Origin: an uncultured beta proteobacterium
Lineage (GTDB): Bacteria; Pseudomonadota; Gammaproteobacteria; Burkholderiales; Burkholderiaceae_C
Direction of reading: 5' to 3'
DNA length: 64,000 nucleotides
Assembly (NCBI GenBank): GCA_903930255.1
Contig: CAIYYA010000249.1
Location: forward strand, 1 to 64,000
Made by a program: the position numbers and the translations under genes. How positions within the stretch are numbered: the stretch's first letter is position 1; each line of letters begins with the position of its first letter. The notes under the pieces are model-generated. The model saw only the letters and a program-made list of their open reading frames with translations. It made no database searches and was not told the DNA's origin. Below are positions 55,292 to 64,000 of the stretch, in pieces.

Positions 55292-56626
55292 ATGAATGAC
55301 ACCACCATGACCACGCCTCTCGAAAAAGTTTCAGAAATGCTCAAAAAGCAAAAGCGCGTTCAAGTGCTGGTGCATGGGCAGAGCATGCCGCGTCAAGACA
55401 TCGTTGAAACCCTGCTGCAAAAGCAGCAACTCGCTGAATTACACAACCTGATGTCCCAACTCCCCGCGGCAGAAATTGGCAACATCCTCGAAGCCCTGCC
55501 CCTTGAAGATGCCAAGTTGCTGTGGGCGCAAATTCCAGAGAAACGGGAGAATGACGTGCTTTGGGAGGTATCTGATAGCCGAAGAGCCGATCTGGTCGGT
55601 AGCCGTGAGCCCGCTTTCGACGAAAGTCAGATGAACGCCTTTGAATTGGTGGATGGAAAATTGCGCCAAATTCCCATCGAAAGTCGTAAAAACCTGGAAG
55701 GCTTAAAGCCAATCTGGATTGACCTACTCGGCGCAACAAAAGCCGAACGAGCTTACGTTGGCGCGCATTTCGGCCTCGCACTGCCTGATCCAGGCGACGC
55801 AACCGACCTGGAGGTCAGCACGCGCTTTCACATTGAAGAGAATGGTGAAATCCATCTTCACTCCAACTTCTTGCTTGATCGCGAAGGAAATTCACGCAGC
55901 GTTCCAGTTGCTTTTATCGTTCACATGGGAATCTTGTTTTCATTGCGCAACGAAGAACTGCCGGTTTTTCGGCTGCAGCGGCGCCGCGCAAGAACCCAAA
56001 CCGGTTATGTCACCGATTGCAATGACGTATTGTTAGATTTGTATGGGTCGGATGTCGAATACTCAGCAGACTCACTAGAGGATATTTACGCAACCTTGGG
56101 CAAGGTAGGACGACAGGTTCTGAGTGAAACCATCAGCGATGGCGAAGCTGCCGGTATTCTTGGCGACATTGCCGAAGAGGAGGACTTGAATGGACGCATC
56201 CGTGGCAATATTCTCGACACGCAACGCGCTATCAATTTCCTGATGCGAAGCAAGATCATGTCGCCCATGCAATTTGACGATGCCAAGCAGATATTGCGCA
56301 ACATTGATTCTTTGAACAGCCACACATCTTTTTTGTTCGACAAGATTAACTTCTTGATGGATGCCACCATCGGCTTTATCAACATCAACCAAAATAAACG
56401 CATCAACCAACTGACTGTCTTCGGTGTCGTGTTTATGCCGATCAACATCTTGGCCGGGATGGGCGGCATGTCTGAGTTTTCGATGATGACGCAAGGAATC
56501 CCATGGCCGCTGGCTTATGCGCTTTTCCTGATGGGTGCGAGTTTGATGGGTGTGGCGACATATGCCGCGTTGAAATATTTCGAAAAGCGAAAAGTCAAAG
56601 TTGAAAAAAGCAGTCCATCGCGATAA
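55292..56626 (+). CDS. CorA-family cation transporter with MgtE-N-like domain and altered GMN motif
   Basis: 444 aa. Residues ~15-110 resemble an MgtE N-domain (LHNLMSQLPAAEIGNILEAL). The middle is the CorA cytoplasmic funnel, and two C-terminal helices follow (VFGVVFMPINILAG, WPLAYALFLMGASLMGVATY). The selectivity signature GMN at the end of helix 1 is replaced by GMGGMSEFS (near 388). Mg2+, Ni2+/Co2+ or Zn2+ transport is possible. It ends two bases from the convergent TRAP gene. Confidence 0.85.
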   Translation: MNDTTMTTPLEKVSEMLKKQKRVQVLVHGQSMPRQDIVETLLQKQQLAELHNLMSQLPAAEIGNILEALPLEDAKLLWAQIPEKRENDVLWEVSDSRRADLVGSREPAFDESQMNAFELVDGKLRQIPIESRKNLEGLKPIWIDLLGATKAERAYVGAHFGLALPDPGDATDLEVSTRFHIEENGEIHLHSNFLLDREGNSRSVPVAFIVHMGILFSLRNEELPVFRLQRRRARTQTGYVTDCNDVLLDLYGSDVEYSADSLEDIYATLGKVGRQVLSETISDGEAAGILGDIAEEEDLNGRIRGNILDTQRAINFLMRSKIMSPMQFDDAKQILRNIDSLNSHTSFLFDKINFLMDATIGFININQNKRINQLTVFGVVFMPINILAGMGGMSEFSMMTQGIPWPLAYALFLMGASLMGVATYAALKYFEKRKVKVEKSSPSR

Positions 56627-56628
56627 TT

Positions 56629-58458
56629 TCAACCCACCCATGCAGGCAATCCGGTCGCCAAAATCGGCAACCACGAAATCGCCAGGGTGCCGAGAAACAA
56701 AGCCAGCAGTGCCGGCAGCACTGAGGTAGCCACATAACGGATAGGTTTGCCAAACATGGCAGAAGCAAAATAGAGGTTCATGCCGGCAGGCGGACAAAGA
56801 AATCCCATTTCCATATTGGCCAGAAAAATAATGCCAAAGTGCACCGGATCAATGCCGTAACTCAGACTGACCGGCAGCAACAGCGGTACCAAAAAAACAA
56901 TTGCCGCAAAGATTTCCATCAGCGCGCCGGCAGCCAGCAAAAACACATTCAGCACCAACAGATACACAAACTTGTTGGGGATCACACTTTGCACCCATTC
57001 AATCGCAGCATTGGGCACGCCAGAATCCACCAGGTAATTGGTCAGACCCAGCGCCATGCCCAAAATCAGCATGACACTGCCGATCACCTGAGCGCATTCG
57101 TTGAGGCATTGACTGAGCAAGCGCCAGTTCAGCTCACGGTGCGCCACAGCCTGGGTCAGAATGGCGTAGCCGGCGGTGAGTGCGGCGCTCTCGGTGGGGG
57201 TGGCCAAGCCACTGACGAGTGAACCAATCGCCACCACGGGTGCCAGTATTTCCCATTTAGCGTTCCAGCTGGCTGACATCGCCAGGTGCAAATTGACCCT
57301 GGCGGGCTTTGCCGGTGAAACTTCGAGTCCGCTGCGCTTTAAATAGCCACCCACCAGCACCAAAAATGCCACCATCACGCCAGCGGGCACCAAGCCTGCC
57401 AAAAACATGGTGTTGATCGGCACCCGGGCAATGATGGCGTACATGATCAGTGGCACAGATGGCGCCAGTAGCACGCCCAGAGCGCTGGCACTGGTCACCA
57501 GACTGATGCCGCGCTGCTCAGGCAAACCGGCCTGGCGCAACAGTGGCAACAGCAGCCCACCCAAAGCAAGAATAGTGACTCCGCAGCCGCCCGTAAAGGC
57601 GGTAAAAAATGAGCAGAGAATCGCCGCAGCCAGCACCGTGCCGGTGACACCGCCGCCAAACAAAGCCAGAAACACCGCCCCCAGCCGTTGCGCTGCACCG
57701 GTGCGGGCAAACACCATGCCAGCCAAGGTGAACAGGGGCAGGGCTGGCAACGAAGGGTTCACCGTGATCTGGTAATGCGACAGCGCAACCGAGGCCAGAG
57801 GTTGCCCGTCTTGCCAAAACAGTGCCAGCGCCAGACCACCCAACACGGCAAAGATGGGGGCACCCGACAGCAGCACCGCCAGCAAGCACAGAACCCCTGG
57901 CCAGAGCAAAACGGCACAGCCATCCAACGCATCAGCCAACATGAATCCAGCAGCGGGTAGCCCTAGGCCAAAAGCCAGTTTCAACCCGACTGAGCCAGCG
58001 CAACGCGCGCCCAGTTTGGCACCCAGCAGTAAAAAACCAAATGGCATGCTGGCCTGCACCCACCACACAGGCAAGCCATACGCCAAACTGTGACTGACCT
58101 CGATTTCACTGGCAATAAAACGCCAGCTTGCCAAACCCAGTAGTCCACAAATCAGTGCTGCGCTGCCTTTGGAAAACTTCAGCACGATGGCCTGAAAACG
58201 CGGCTTGCCGATGTGGCCAAGACTGCTGCCCAAGCTGCTCAAATGCCCATGTCGCTCAGCGGCGACTGCGCCAAACATGGCCAAAATCAAACCCAAATGC
58301 TGCACCAGCGCTGAGGCATTCTCAATGCCCCGACCCAGCAGCGGGCGCAGAACAATTTCAACCAGCGGAATCAGCGTCATCAGCAGCAAAGCCGCCGCGG
58401 ACAAGCCCTCGTCAAAACGCCTGAAGCCTTGCAGACGAACTCTCCAGAGCGCTAGCAA
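56629..58458 (-). CDS. dctQM: TRAP transporter fused DctQ-DctM permease
   Basis: 609 aa. Residues ~1-170 are the small four-helix DctQ-like subunit, and ~180-600 the 12-helix DctM (TLAGMVFARTG, GGCGVTILALGGLLLPLL, PPAGMNLYFAS). It would use an ion gradient to import the ligand delivered by the upstream binding protein. A 2-bp gap separates it from dctP. Confidence 0.92.
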   Translation of the reverse strand: MLALWRVRLQGFRRFDEGLSAAALLLMTLIPLVEIVLRPLLGRGIENASALVQHLGLILAMFGAVAAERHGHLSSLGSSLGHIGKPRFQAIVLKFSKGSAALICGLLGLASWRFIASEIEVSHSLAYGLPVWWVQASMPFGFLLLGAKLGARCAGSVGLKLAFGLGLPAAGFMLADALDGCAVLLWPGVLCLLAVLLSGAPIFAVLGGLALALFWQDGQPLASVALSHYQITVNPSLPALPLFTLAGMVFARTGAAQRLGAVFLALFGGGVTGTVLAAAILCSFFTAFTGGCGVTILALGGLLLPLLRQAGLPEQRGISLVTSASALGVLLAPSVPLIMYAIIARVPINTMFLAGLVPAGVMVAFLVLVGGYLKRSGLEVSPAKPARVNLHLAMSASWNAKWEILAPVVAIGSLVSGLATPTESAALTAGYAILTQAVAHRELNWRLLSQCLNECAQVIGSVMLILGMALGLTNYLVDSGVPNAAIEWVQSVIPNKFVYLLVLNVFLLAAGALMEIFAAIVFLVPLLLPVSLSYGIDPVHFGIIFLANMEMGFLCPPAGMNLYFASAMFGKPIRYVATSVLPALLALFLGTLAISWLPILATGLPAWVG

Positions 58459-58460
58459 AG

Positions 58461-59492
58461 CTATTTCCCCTTGCTGGCGCGGAAGACTTTAAGGTGCGCA
58501 AAAACTTCATCAAAAGTCTCAGCAGGAATCATCGTGCCGCGAATGCGCGGGTAGAGTTTTTCGGCCAACTCACTCCATTCGCGCATTTGCTCAGGGTTTG
58601 GACGGTTCACAACCAGGCCACGCTTTTTCATGGCATTCACGGCATCTTCAACCTCCTGGCGCGCCTTAGTGCGTATTTGCAAGCCAGCTTTATCGCCCGC
58701 CGCGCGCACCGCGGCTTGAACCGCAGGACTCATGTCATCCCAGGCTTTTTTGGTCACCACCAGCGCCCCCACGATGGGCGCCCAATTGATCTCCAGCATG
58801 TTGGGTGCGGTGCTGTAAATTTGGCTTGCCAGCGCGAAATATGGTGTGGAGGGCACCACGTTGATCATGCCGGTCTGGATCGCCGGTAATATATCGCTGG
58901 TTTCCAAGGGCACGGGGGTGTAGCCCAAACTCTTCATGATTTCTTGCTGCTCTGATTCAGAGCCCCAGGCAAAAAATTTCATTTTTTTGTAATCGGATGG
59001 GCGAAATGCAGCGTCTTTGGAGAAGAATCGCACCCAACCCGAGTCACCCCAGGCCAGCACCACAAAGCCTTTGTCGAGAAATTTTTTCTCCATGGCTGTG
59101 CGCATTTTTTCGCGCACGTAATCCACTTCTTCCCAACTTTGAAACAGCAGTGGCAAATTTTGCAGCGCACCGATTGATGGCTCAATCTCACGCAGTCCCA
59201 CCACGGATATCAGTGCCCCTTGAAGTTGGCCGATACGCATGCGTCGCGCCAACTCGGCTTCACCCCCTTGGCTACCATCCGGATAAATCAGATATTTGGC
59301 ATTGCCACCTTGAGCGGCACGCCAGACTTCACCGATTTCCTGCAATTGCTGGTGGTAGAGCGAATTTTTTGGTGCCAAAGTACCTATTCGCAACTGTTTG
59401 TCTGCGGCAGATACACATTGGGTTGTCATCACGGCGATGCCAACGAGGCAGCTAACAAGCCATTTCGGCCAGAAAAACATCGGATAGGTCAT
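58461..59492 (-). CDS. dctP: TRAP transporter periplasmic binding protein DctP
   Basis: 343 aa. A signal peptide ends near CVSAADK. The mature part has IGTLAPKNSLYHQQLQEIG, YPDGSQGGEAELARRMRIGQ and ETSDILPAIQTGMINVVPS, typical of the DctP fold. Position with a TatT-like lipoprotein points to the TPR-associated TRAP subtype. The ligand cannot be told from sequence. Confidence 0.92.
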   Translation of the reverse strand: MTYPMFFWPKWLVSCLVGIAVMTTQCVSAADKQLRIGTLAPKNSLYHQQLQEIGEVWRAAQGGNAKYLIYPDGSQGGEAELARRMRIGQLQGALISVVGLREIEPSIGALQNLPLLFQSWEEVDYVREKMRTAMEKKFLDKGFVVLAWGDSGWVRFFSKDAAFRPSDYKKMKFFAWGSESEQQEIMKSLGYTPVPLETSDILPAIQTGMINVVPSTPYFALASQIYSTAPNMLEINWAPIVGALVVTKKAWDDMSPAVQAAVRAAGDKAGLQIRTKARQEVEDAVNAMKKRGLVVNRPNPEQMREWSELAEKLYPRIRGTMIPAETFDEVFAHLKVFRASKGK

Positions 59493-59506
59493 TTTGAAAG
59501 GTCGAG

Positions 59507-60388
59507 TTAAAAAAGATCATCGCTTGTATCAAGCAGCCATTGCGCTCTTTCACGCATGACTTCATTGGGCAAATCGCGTCTGTGCTTGCTGACCTCCAGC
59601 GCTTGCTGAAGCAAAGCTTCAAACGACTGACGGTTACCGCTAGGCAACGCAATGCTTTCGGCTTGGGCCACATAGACAGCAGCACTTTGCCCTGCGCTGA
59701 TTAGCCGTGCCTGATCAAAATAGGCGATCGCTTGTGCGCGCGCGCCACCTGGGCGGGCTGCCTCAAAACTACCCAGCAAACTCGCCAGCGCACCATCGCC
59801 AAAATGGGGTGACGTTTGCCACGCCAAATGTGCCAGCCTTATGGCCAGCGGCAAATCAGCCACGATGTCAGGATCATCCTTGGACAGTGAAATCAAGCCA
59901 CCCCATGAAGCAGCAGCCCAATAAGCCACAGCCACTTGATCTGCAGTCAGTCGAGGCCAACTGGCTGAGTCTGGGCTTTGCAGTGACTTAGCAAACCCAG
60001 GAGACTGCTGCTCCAGCGCAGCCATGGCGTGCCGATGTGCGCGCTGGTAAAGCCGGGCTGCACGGGTGCGCAATTTGGCAGCCGCTTGACTATCCTTGCC
60101 CTCGAGCTTTTCGGCTTCAAATTGAACGAAGGCAAAGGCGTATTGCGTGAATCCGCCCGCCACGGCTTCGGCCAGTTTCAGGTTTGATGGTGTTTCACGC
60201 AACAAGGATTCAGACAGCTTAAGGTAAAACGCACTGGCCTCGCGCGCCAACACCAAATCGGTTTCCTGTGCACTGCCCTGACTGGCCAACTCATTGGCAA
60301 CCCCTTGCACAATCAAATGTCGCGGAGAACAGGCGCTTAAAAATACCACCAGCATCCACCCAATCCATGACACCCGTGTCAATTTCAT
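59507..60388 (-). CDS. tatT: TatT-type TPR lipoprotein of a TRAP transporter
   Basis: 293 aa from ATG 60388, chosen because MKLTRVSWIGWMLVVFLSAC is a lipoprotein signal with lipobox LSAC. The mature protein is alpha-helical (AVAGGFTQYAFAFVQFEAEK, RTRAARLYQRAHRHAM) as in the TatT family, which forms a pored trimer with its DctP partner in Treponema. Upstream in-frame starts as far as 60442 are possible but lack a signal at the terminus. It is followed by dctP and dctQM, giving a complete TPAT system. Confidence 0.82.
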   Translation of the reverse strand: MKLTRVSWIGWMLVVFLSACSPRHLIVQGVANELASQGSAQETDLVLAREASAFYLKLSESLLRETPSNLKLAEAVAGGFTQYAFAFVQFEAEKLEGKDSQAAAKLRTRAARLYQRAHRHAMAALEQQSPGFAKSLQSPDSASWPRLTADQVAVAYWAAASWGGLISLSKDDPDIVADLPLAIRLAHLAWQTSPHFGDGALASLLGSFEAARPGGARAQAIAYFDQARLISAGQSAAVYVAQAESIALPSGNRQSFEALLQQALEVSKHRRDLPNEVMRERAQWLLDTSDDLF

Positions 60389-60438
60389 GGCTGTGGCTGT
60401 GCTCTCGGTCATGAACATGGAAATTGCTGAAACATCAT

Positions 60439-61761
60439 TCAACGGCCAATCGCGTAATATTCAAACCCCATACTGCGTACCCATTGGGGGTCATAGAGAT
60501 TTCGGCCATCGAAAATGACAGGGGTTTTAAGCAAGCTCTTGATGAGCTCAAAATCGGGGCTGCGAAACTCTTTCCACTCAGTGACAATAATCAAAGCGTC
60601 AGCGTCGCGCAGCGCAGCAGTTTGAGAGTCTGCGTATTCAATGCCATCCATCTGGGAAAACGCAAGTTTTGCCTGTTCAATCGCCGCCGGATCGTAAGCA
60701 GACACAGTTGCACCGGCAGTCAGTAAGTCGCGCACAACTGAGAGGCTACTTGCTTCGCGCATATCGTCGGTGTTGGCCTTGAAAGCCAGCCCCCAAATTG
60801 CGAAATGTTTTCCTTCAAGCTGATCGCCAAACCGGGCTTTTACCTTCAAGCCCAGAATGTGTTTTTGAGCTTGATTGGCCTCCTCAACTGCTTGGAGCAC
60901 TTTGAGCTGCAGGCCCCCATCTTGAGCAGCCGATCGGATCAGCGCTTTGACATCTTTGGGAAAACAAGAGCCACCATAGCCCGCACCTGCATATAAAAAG
61001 TCGTAGCCAATACGGGGATCGCTGCCGATACCTTTTCGCACATGTTCTATGTCTGCGCCCAGTTTTTCAGCCAGATTGGCAAGCTCGTTCATAAAGCTGA
61101 TGCGTGTAGCCAGCATGGCGTTGGCCGCATATTTTGTCAGTTCTGCACTGCGAATATCCATCAAAATCAGTCGGTCGTGATGCCGCTGAAAAGGTGCATA
61201 CAGCGCCCGCATGTTCAGAGCAGCCTGCTCATCGTCGCAACCCAGAACGATGCGACCAGGGCGCATAAAGTCTTCGATGGCAGCACCCTCCTTCAAAAAC
61301 TCAGGATTGGCAACCACACTGAAAGGGGTATTGACAGCGCGTAAATCAAGTTCTGCCTTAACGGCCTTGCGTACTGCATCTGCAGTACCAACGGGCACGG
61401 TACTTTTGTCCACCACAACCTTGTAGTCGTTCATATATTTACCGATGTTGCTTGCCGCTTGCAACACATACTGAACATCGGCGCTGCCATCTTCTCCAGG
61501 AGGCGTACCGACTGCGATGAACTGAATTGTCCCAAAGTGGGTGGCTCGTTCAATGTCATCCGTGAAATGCAGACGCCCCCCGTTGACGTTGTGTTTGACC
61601 ATCTCATTCAGACCGGGTTCGTAGATTGGAATGTACCCATCCTGTAATGATTTAATTTTTTGAGGATCCGTATCAAAACAAACCACATCGTTACCGACTT
61701 CAGCCAAGCACGCGCCTGTGACCAGGCCGACATAGCCCGTACCAATGATGGTTATCTTCAC
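60439..61761 (-). CDS. ugd: UDP-glucose 6-dehydrogenase
   Basis: 440 aa. [19 protein letters not shown] is the NAD-binding loop and [18 protein letters not shown] holds the catalytic Cys; [14 protein letters not shown] closes the active site. It makes UDP-glucuronate for polysaccharides or glycolipids. The GTG at 61761 is preferred to the track start at 61800, with AAGGGCAG upstream and the family N-terminus beginning there. A weak Pho box lies 48 bp upstream. Confidence 0.93.
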   Translation of the reverse strand: MKITIIGTGYVGLVTGACLAEVGNDVVCFDTDPQKIKSLQDGYIPIYEPGLNEMVKHNVNGGRLHFTDDIERATHFGTIQFIAVGTPPGEDGSADVQYVLQAASNIGKYMNDYKVVVDKSTVPVGTADAVRKAVKAELDLRAVNTPFSVVANPEFLKEGAAIEDFMRPGRIVLGCDDEQAALNMRALYAPFQRHHDRLILMDIRSAELTKYAANAMLATRISFMNELANLAEKLGADIEHVRKGIGSDPRIGYDFLYAGAGYGGSCFPKDVKALIRSAAQDGGLQLKVLQAVEEANQAQKHILGLKVKARFGDQLEGKHFAIWGLAFKANTDDMREASSLSVVRDLLTAGATVSAYDPAAIEQAKLAFSQMDGIEYADSQTAALRDADALIIVTEWKEFRSPDFELIKSLLKTPVIFDGRNLYDPQWVRSMGFEYYAIGR

Positions 61762-61808
61762 TTTTCTGCCCTTCAGTTTGATGCAACACTGAAGTGTCAC
61801 CAGCAGAT

Positions 61809-61826
61809 GCGAAAGTTTTGTGACAG
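61809..61826 (-). promoter_or_regulatory. weak Pho box upstream of ugd
   Basis: The minus strand reads CTGTCAC-AAAA-CTTTCGC, 11-bp spacing. The first half is perfect and the second matches five of seven positions. Confidence 0.4.
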
Positions 61827-61872
61827 TTCGTTGGCAAAACGATTTGCATTTTTTGTTTTAGCCTCATCTCGC

Positions 61873-61890
61873 TTGTCACCGAAGTGTCAT
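61873..61890 (+). promoter_or_regulatory. Pho box of the 207-aa membrane protein gene
   Basis: TTGTCAC-CGAA-GTGTCAT with TACATT exactly ten bases downstream (61901-61906), the same layout as the pstS promoter. A ribosome-binding site (AAGGAGATGCT) then precedes the ATG at 61959. Confidence 0.82.
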
Positions 61891-61958
61891 GCCCAATTTC
61901 TACATTACTCTTTAGTCGAGGCCAACCCGTGTCGCGACAAGCAACTTAAGGAGATGCT

Positions 61959-62582
61959 ATGGGTGATTTTTTGAAGAAGATTGAGATATTGCAGCAAGAC
62001 GATCATCGTTTCTATCACCAATGCCGTATCAACCAGACGCTGCACTTGATCAGTGCGCTCAGCTTCCTGGTCGCCTATGCCTTGCTTTTTGTTAACCCGG
62101 CAGCAGCCGGCATGGTGGGTTGGCTGGTGGGCATGGTGACGCGTCAATCCGGGCATCTATTTTTTGAGCCACGTGGCTACGACTCCATTAATCAAGCAAC
62201 CTATGCGCACAAGGAATCCATCAAGGCGGGCTACAACATGCGCCGCAAGGCTGTCTTGATTTCGGTATGGTTGGCTCTGCCGACTTTGCTTGCCTTGAGC
62301 CCAAGTTTGTTTGGATCCATCGAACCCGCTGTGGGGCTGAGCGGCTGGATGCATGATGTGGGTCTTTTATGGTTGGCTTTGGGAGCCGGTGGCCTGCTGT
62401 TTCGCACCCTGCATCTGTTTTTCCTGCGCGGCCCAGCATGGGGCATGGCTTGGTTCTGCAAAATTTTGCTAGACCCCTTTCACAATGTAGCCAACTACTG
62501 GAACTCGCCGATTGCCTTGCTCCGCGGGCAGCGCTATGACCCCTTGGATTCATGCAAAAAAGAGCTCCACACCAGCCTGTGA
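61959..62582 (+). CDS. PhoB-regulated membrane protein of unknown function
   Basis: 207 aa with about four helices (LISALSFLVAYALLFV, AAGMVGWLVGMVTRQSG, AVLISVWLALPTLLAL, DVGLLWLALGAGGLLF). It carries several His/Asp residues at membrane edges: GHLFFEPRGYD, NQATYAHKE, RTLHLFFLRG and LLDPFHN. This pattern loosely recalls membrane di-iron hydroxylases or DUF962/Mpo1-like proteins, but no family is recognised with confidence. A near-perfect Pho box and strong ribosome-binding site indicate expression under phosphate limitation. Confidence 0.82.
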   Translation: MGDFLKKIEILQQDDHRFYHQCRINQTLHLISALSFLVAYALLFVNPAAAGMVGWLVGMVTRQSGHLFFEPRGYDSINQATYAHKESIKAGYNMRRKAVLISVWLALPTLLALSPSLFGSIEPAVGLSGWMHDVGLLWLALGAGGLLFRTLHLFFLRGPAWGMAWFCKILLDPFHNVANYWNSPIALLRGQRYDPLDSCKKELHTSL

Positions 62583-62640
62583 CGACGCAAATGCCGAGCT
62601 GTTTTTGAACACCGGCAAGTCCTCAGCGAGCGCCTGTTAC

Positions 62641-63990
62641 CTAGTTTTCAGCCGCTTCGCTTTGTTTGTCAGCATTGCGACCCGTCTGCCAGCGAACCAC
62701 ATTCACATCCTGCCCTAGCATCACTCGCGTCACCAGCGTGATGCCCGAGGCAGTCACGTGAAAACGTTTGCGATCTTCCACCGGATCCAGACCAATGCGA
62801 ATGCCGTCGGGCAAATTGCAGTTTTTATCAATGATGCACTTTTTAAGAATGCAGTTCCGACCTATTTTGACATTCGGCAAAACTATGCTGTCTTCAATTA
62901 AAGAATAGCTGTGAATGTAAACGCCCGAGAAAAGCATCGACCGCCTCAACGTTGCACCGCTGATGATGCAACCACCTGAAACCAGTGAGTCAAAAGCCGC
63001 TCCGCGCCTTGTATCTTCATCAAAAACAAACTTGGCCGGTGGACTTTGCGGCTGCCAGGTCCAGATCGGCCAGTTGGTGTCATACAAATTGAGTTGCGGG
63101 GTGACGTTCATCAACTCCATATTGGCTTCCCAATAGGCATCCAGTGTGCCGACATCGCGCCAATAAACAGGGCTCGCGGAATCACTGACGCAACTATCCG
63201 CAAAATTTTGTGCGTAACAGCGGTGCTGCGTTACGCAGTGCGGGATCACGTCCTTGCCAAAATCGTGACTCGACAAAGGGTCTTCAGCGTCGCGCAGAAG
63301 CTGCTCAAACAAGAATTTGGCGCTAAAAACATAAATGCCCATGCTCACCAAGGCAAGCTCCGGGTTACCTGGCATGGATTGCGGCTGCGCTGGTTTTTCG
63401 ACAAATTGAATGATGCGATGCTGTTCGTCAACCGACATCACACCAAAACTAACCGCTTCAGCGATCGGTACCTCAATGCATGCCACCGTCAAATCGGCCT
63501 GTTTCACGACATGCGCCGCCAAAATGCGCCCATAGTCCATGCGATAAATTTGATCGCCCGATAGCACCAGTACATATTCTGGATCAGTATGGCGTATTTC
63601 TCGTAAATTCTGGAACACTGCATCCGCTGTTCCGCGATACCAGTGAGACTCATTCACTTGTTGTTGTGCAGGCATGATTTCTATGAATTCGCCCAAACGG
63701 CCATCCAAAAAACTCCAGCCCAACTGCAAATGCCGAATCAGGCTTTGCGCCTTGTATTGAGTTGCTACACCGACCCTGCGTACACCAGAGTTCACACAAT
63801 TGGAAAGGGTAAAGTCAATGATGCGAAACTTTCCACCAAATGGAACAGCCGGCTTGGCGCGCCATTCGGTGAGTTCATGCAATCTGCTGCCGCGCCCACC
63901 AGCCAACACCATCGCAAACGTATTTCGGGTGAGCAGGCTGACAAACCGTTGATCCCGTTGTAGTCTTATTGTTTCTTTGTCGTCAGTCAT
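62641..63990 (-). CDS. glgC: glucose-1-phosphate adenylyltransferase
   Basis: 449 aa. [20 protein letters not shown] is the nucleotide loop, [14 protein letters not shown] and [13 protein letters not shown] the substrate motifs, and a left-handed beta-helix C-domain ([20 protein letters not shown]) follows. It makes ADP-glucose for glycogen. ATG 63990 has AAGGG five bases upstream, so the gene is complete; the GTG at 63996 is an alternative. Any promoter lies outside the window. Confidence 0.95.
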   Translation of the reverse strand: MTDDKETIRLQRDQRFVSLLTRNTFAMVLAGGRGSRLHELTEWRAKPAVPFGGKFRIIDFTLSNCVNSGVRRVGVATQYKAQSLIRHLQLGWSFLDGRLGEFIEIMPAQQQVNESHWYRGTADAVFQNLREIRHTDPEYVLVLSGDQIYRMDYGRILAAHVVKQADLTVACIEVPIAEAVSFGVMSVDEQHRIIQFVEKPAQPQSMPGNPELALVSMGIYVFSAKFLFEQLLRDAEDPLSSHDFGKDVIPHCVTQHRCYAQNFADSCVSDSASPVYWRDVGTLDAYWEANMELMNVTPQLNLYDTNWPIWTWQPQSPPAKFVFDEDTRRGAAFDSLVSGGCIISGATLRRSMLFSGVYIHSYSLIEDSIVLPNVKIGRNCILKKCIIDKNCNLPDGIRIGLDPVEDRKRFHVTASGITLVTRVMLGQDVNVVRWQTGRNADKQSEAAEN

Positions 63991-64000
63991 GAACACCCTT

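Overview
The window looks like a chromosomal segment of a betaproteobacterium of the order Burkholderiales, most probably family Comamonadaceae (Rhodoferax/Polaromonas-like). This rests on the fused murE-murF gene, the order of the division genes, the protein flavour, and a dispersed ~50-bp repeat of a kind I associate with that family. The genus call is a judgement from memory; no search was run.

Layout. (1) 1-3.7 kb is an accessory scrap yard: a secreted beta-propeller protein, then remnants of a transposase, a PD-(D/E)XK-type nuclease and the C-terminus of a type I restriction HsdR subunit. (2) 3.7-6.9 kb holds a two-component pair: a membrane histidine kinase with a CxxCH c-type-haem motif, and a REC/HD-GYP response regulator whose start overlaps the kinase stop. 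(3) 7.1-24.6 kb is a complete division and cell wall (dcw) cluster: mraZ, rsmH, ftsL, ftsI, murE-F fusion, mraY, murD, ftsW, murG, murC, ddlB, ftsQ, ftsA, ftsZ. Most junctions are ATGA- or TGATG-type overlaps. Four GTG boxes at exact 10-bp spacing precede mraZ. (4) 24.6-24.8 kb is a synteny break: no lpxC after ftsZ, only the tail of an OmpR-type regulator.

(5) 24.8-43.2 kb is a phosphate-starvation island, mostly on the minus strand: a PlsC-type acyltransferase joined to phoB (with no phoR), phoU, pstBACS, an EAL-CBS-GGDEF protein, a histone-H1-like protein, a PlcP-like phosphoesterase coupled to an OlsB-type ornithine acyltransferase, an alpha/beta hydrolase with an M14 peptidase, a lipoprotein phosphoesterase, a 5'-nucleotidase and a PhoD phosphatase. 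Two 7-mers resembling TGTCA(C/T) spaced 11 bp apart (Pho boxes) lie before pstS, the c-di-GMP protein, olsB (four tandem sites), a 39-codon ORF missing from the ORF track, the lipoprotein phosphoesterase and the 5'-nucleotidase. Another lies before a membrane protein of unknown function at 61.96 kb, with a weaker one before ugd.

(6) 43.2-64 kb is mixed: a pyruvate kinase-like protein, a 977-aa tectonin-repeat secreted protein, an LplT-like transporter, a GT4 glycosyltransferase, phosphatidylserine decarboxylase, a class III aminotransferase, a CorA relative with an altered GMN motif, a TPR-associated TRAP transporter (fused dctQM, dctP, tatT), ugd, the Pho-boxed membrane protein and glgC.

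How the parts fit. The strongest system-level reading is that PhoB controls phosphate uptake, phosphate scavenging outside the cytoplasm, and replacement of phospholipid by phosphorus-free lipid (PlcP-like lipase, OlsB, and possibly the PlsC-type protein as OlsA, Ugd and the GT4 enzyme). A c-di-GMP enzyme and at least two uncharacterised membrane proteins appear to be in the same regulon. No tRNA, rRNA or CRISPR array was seen.
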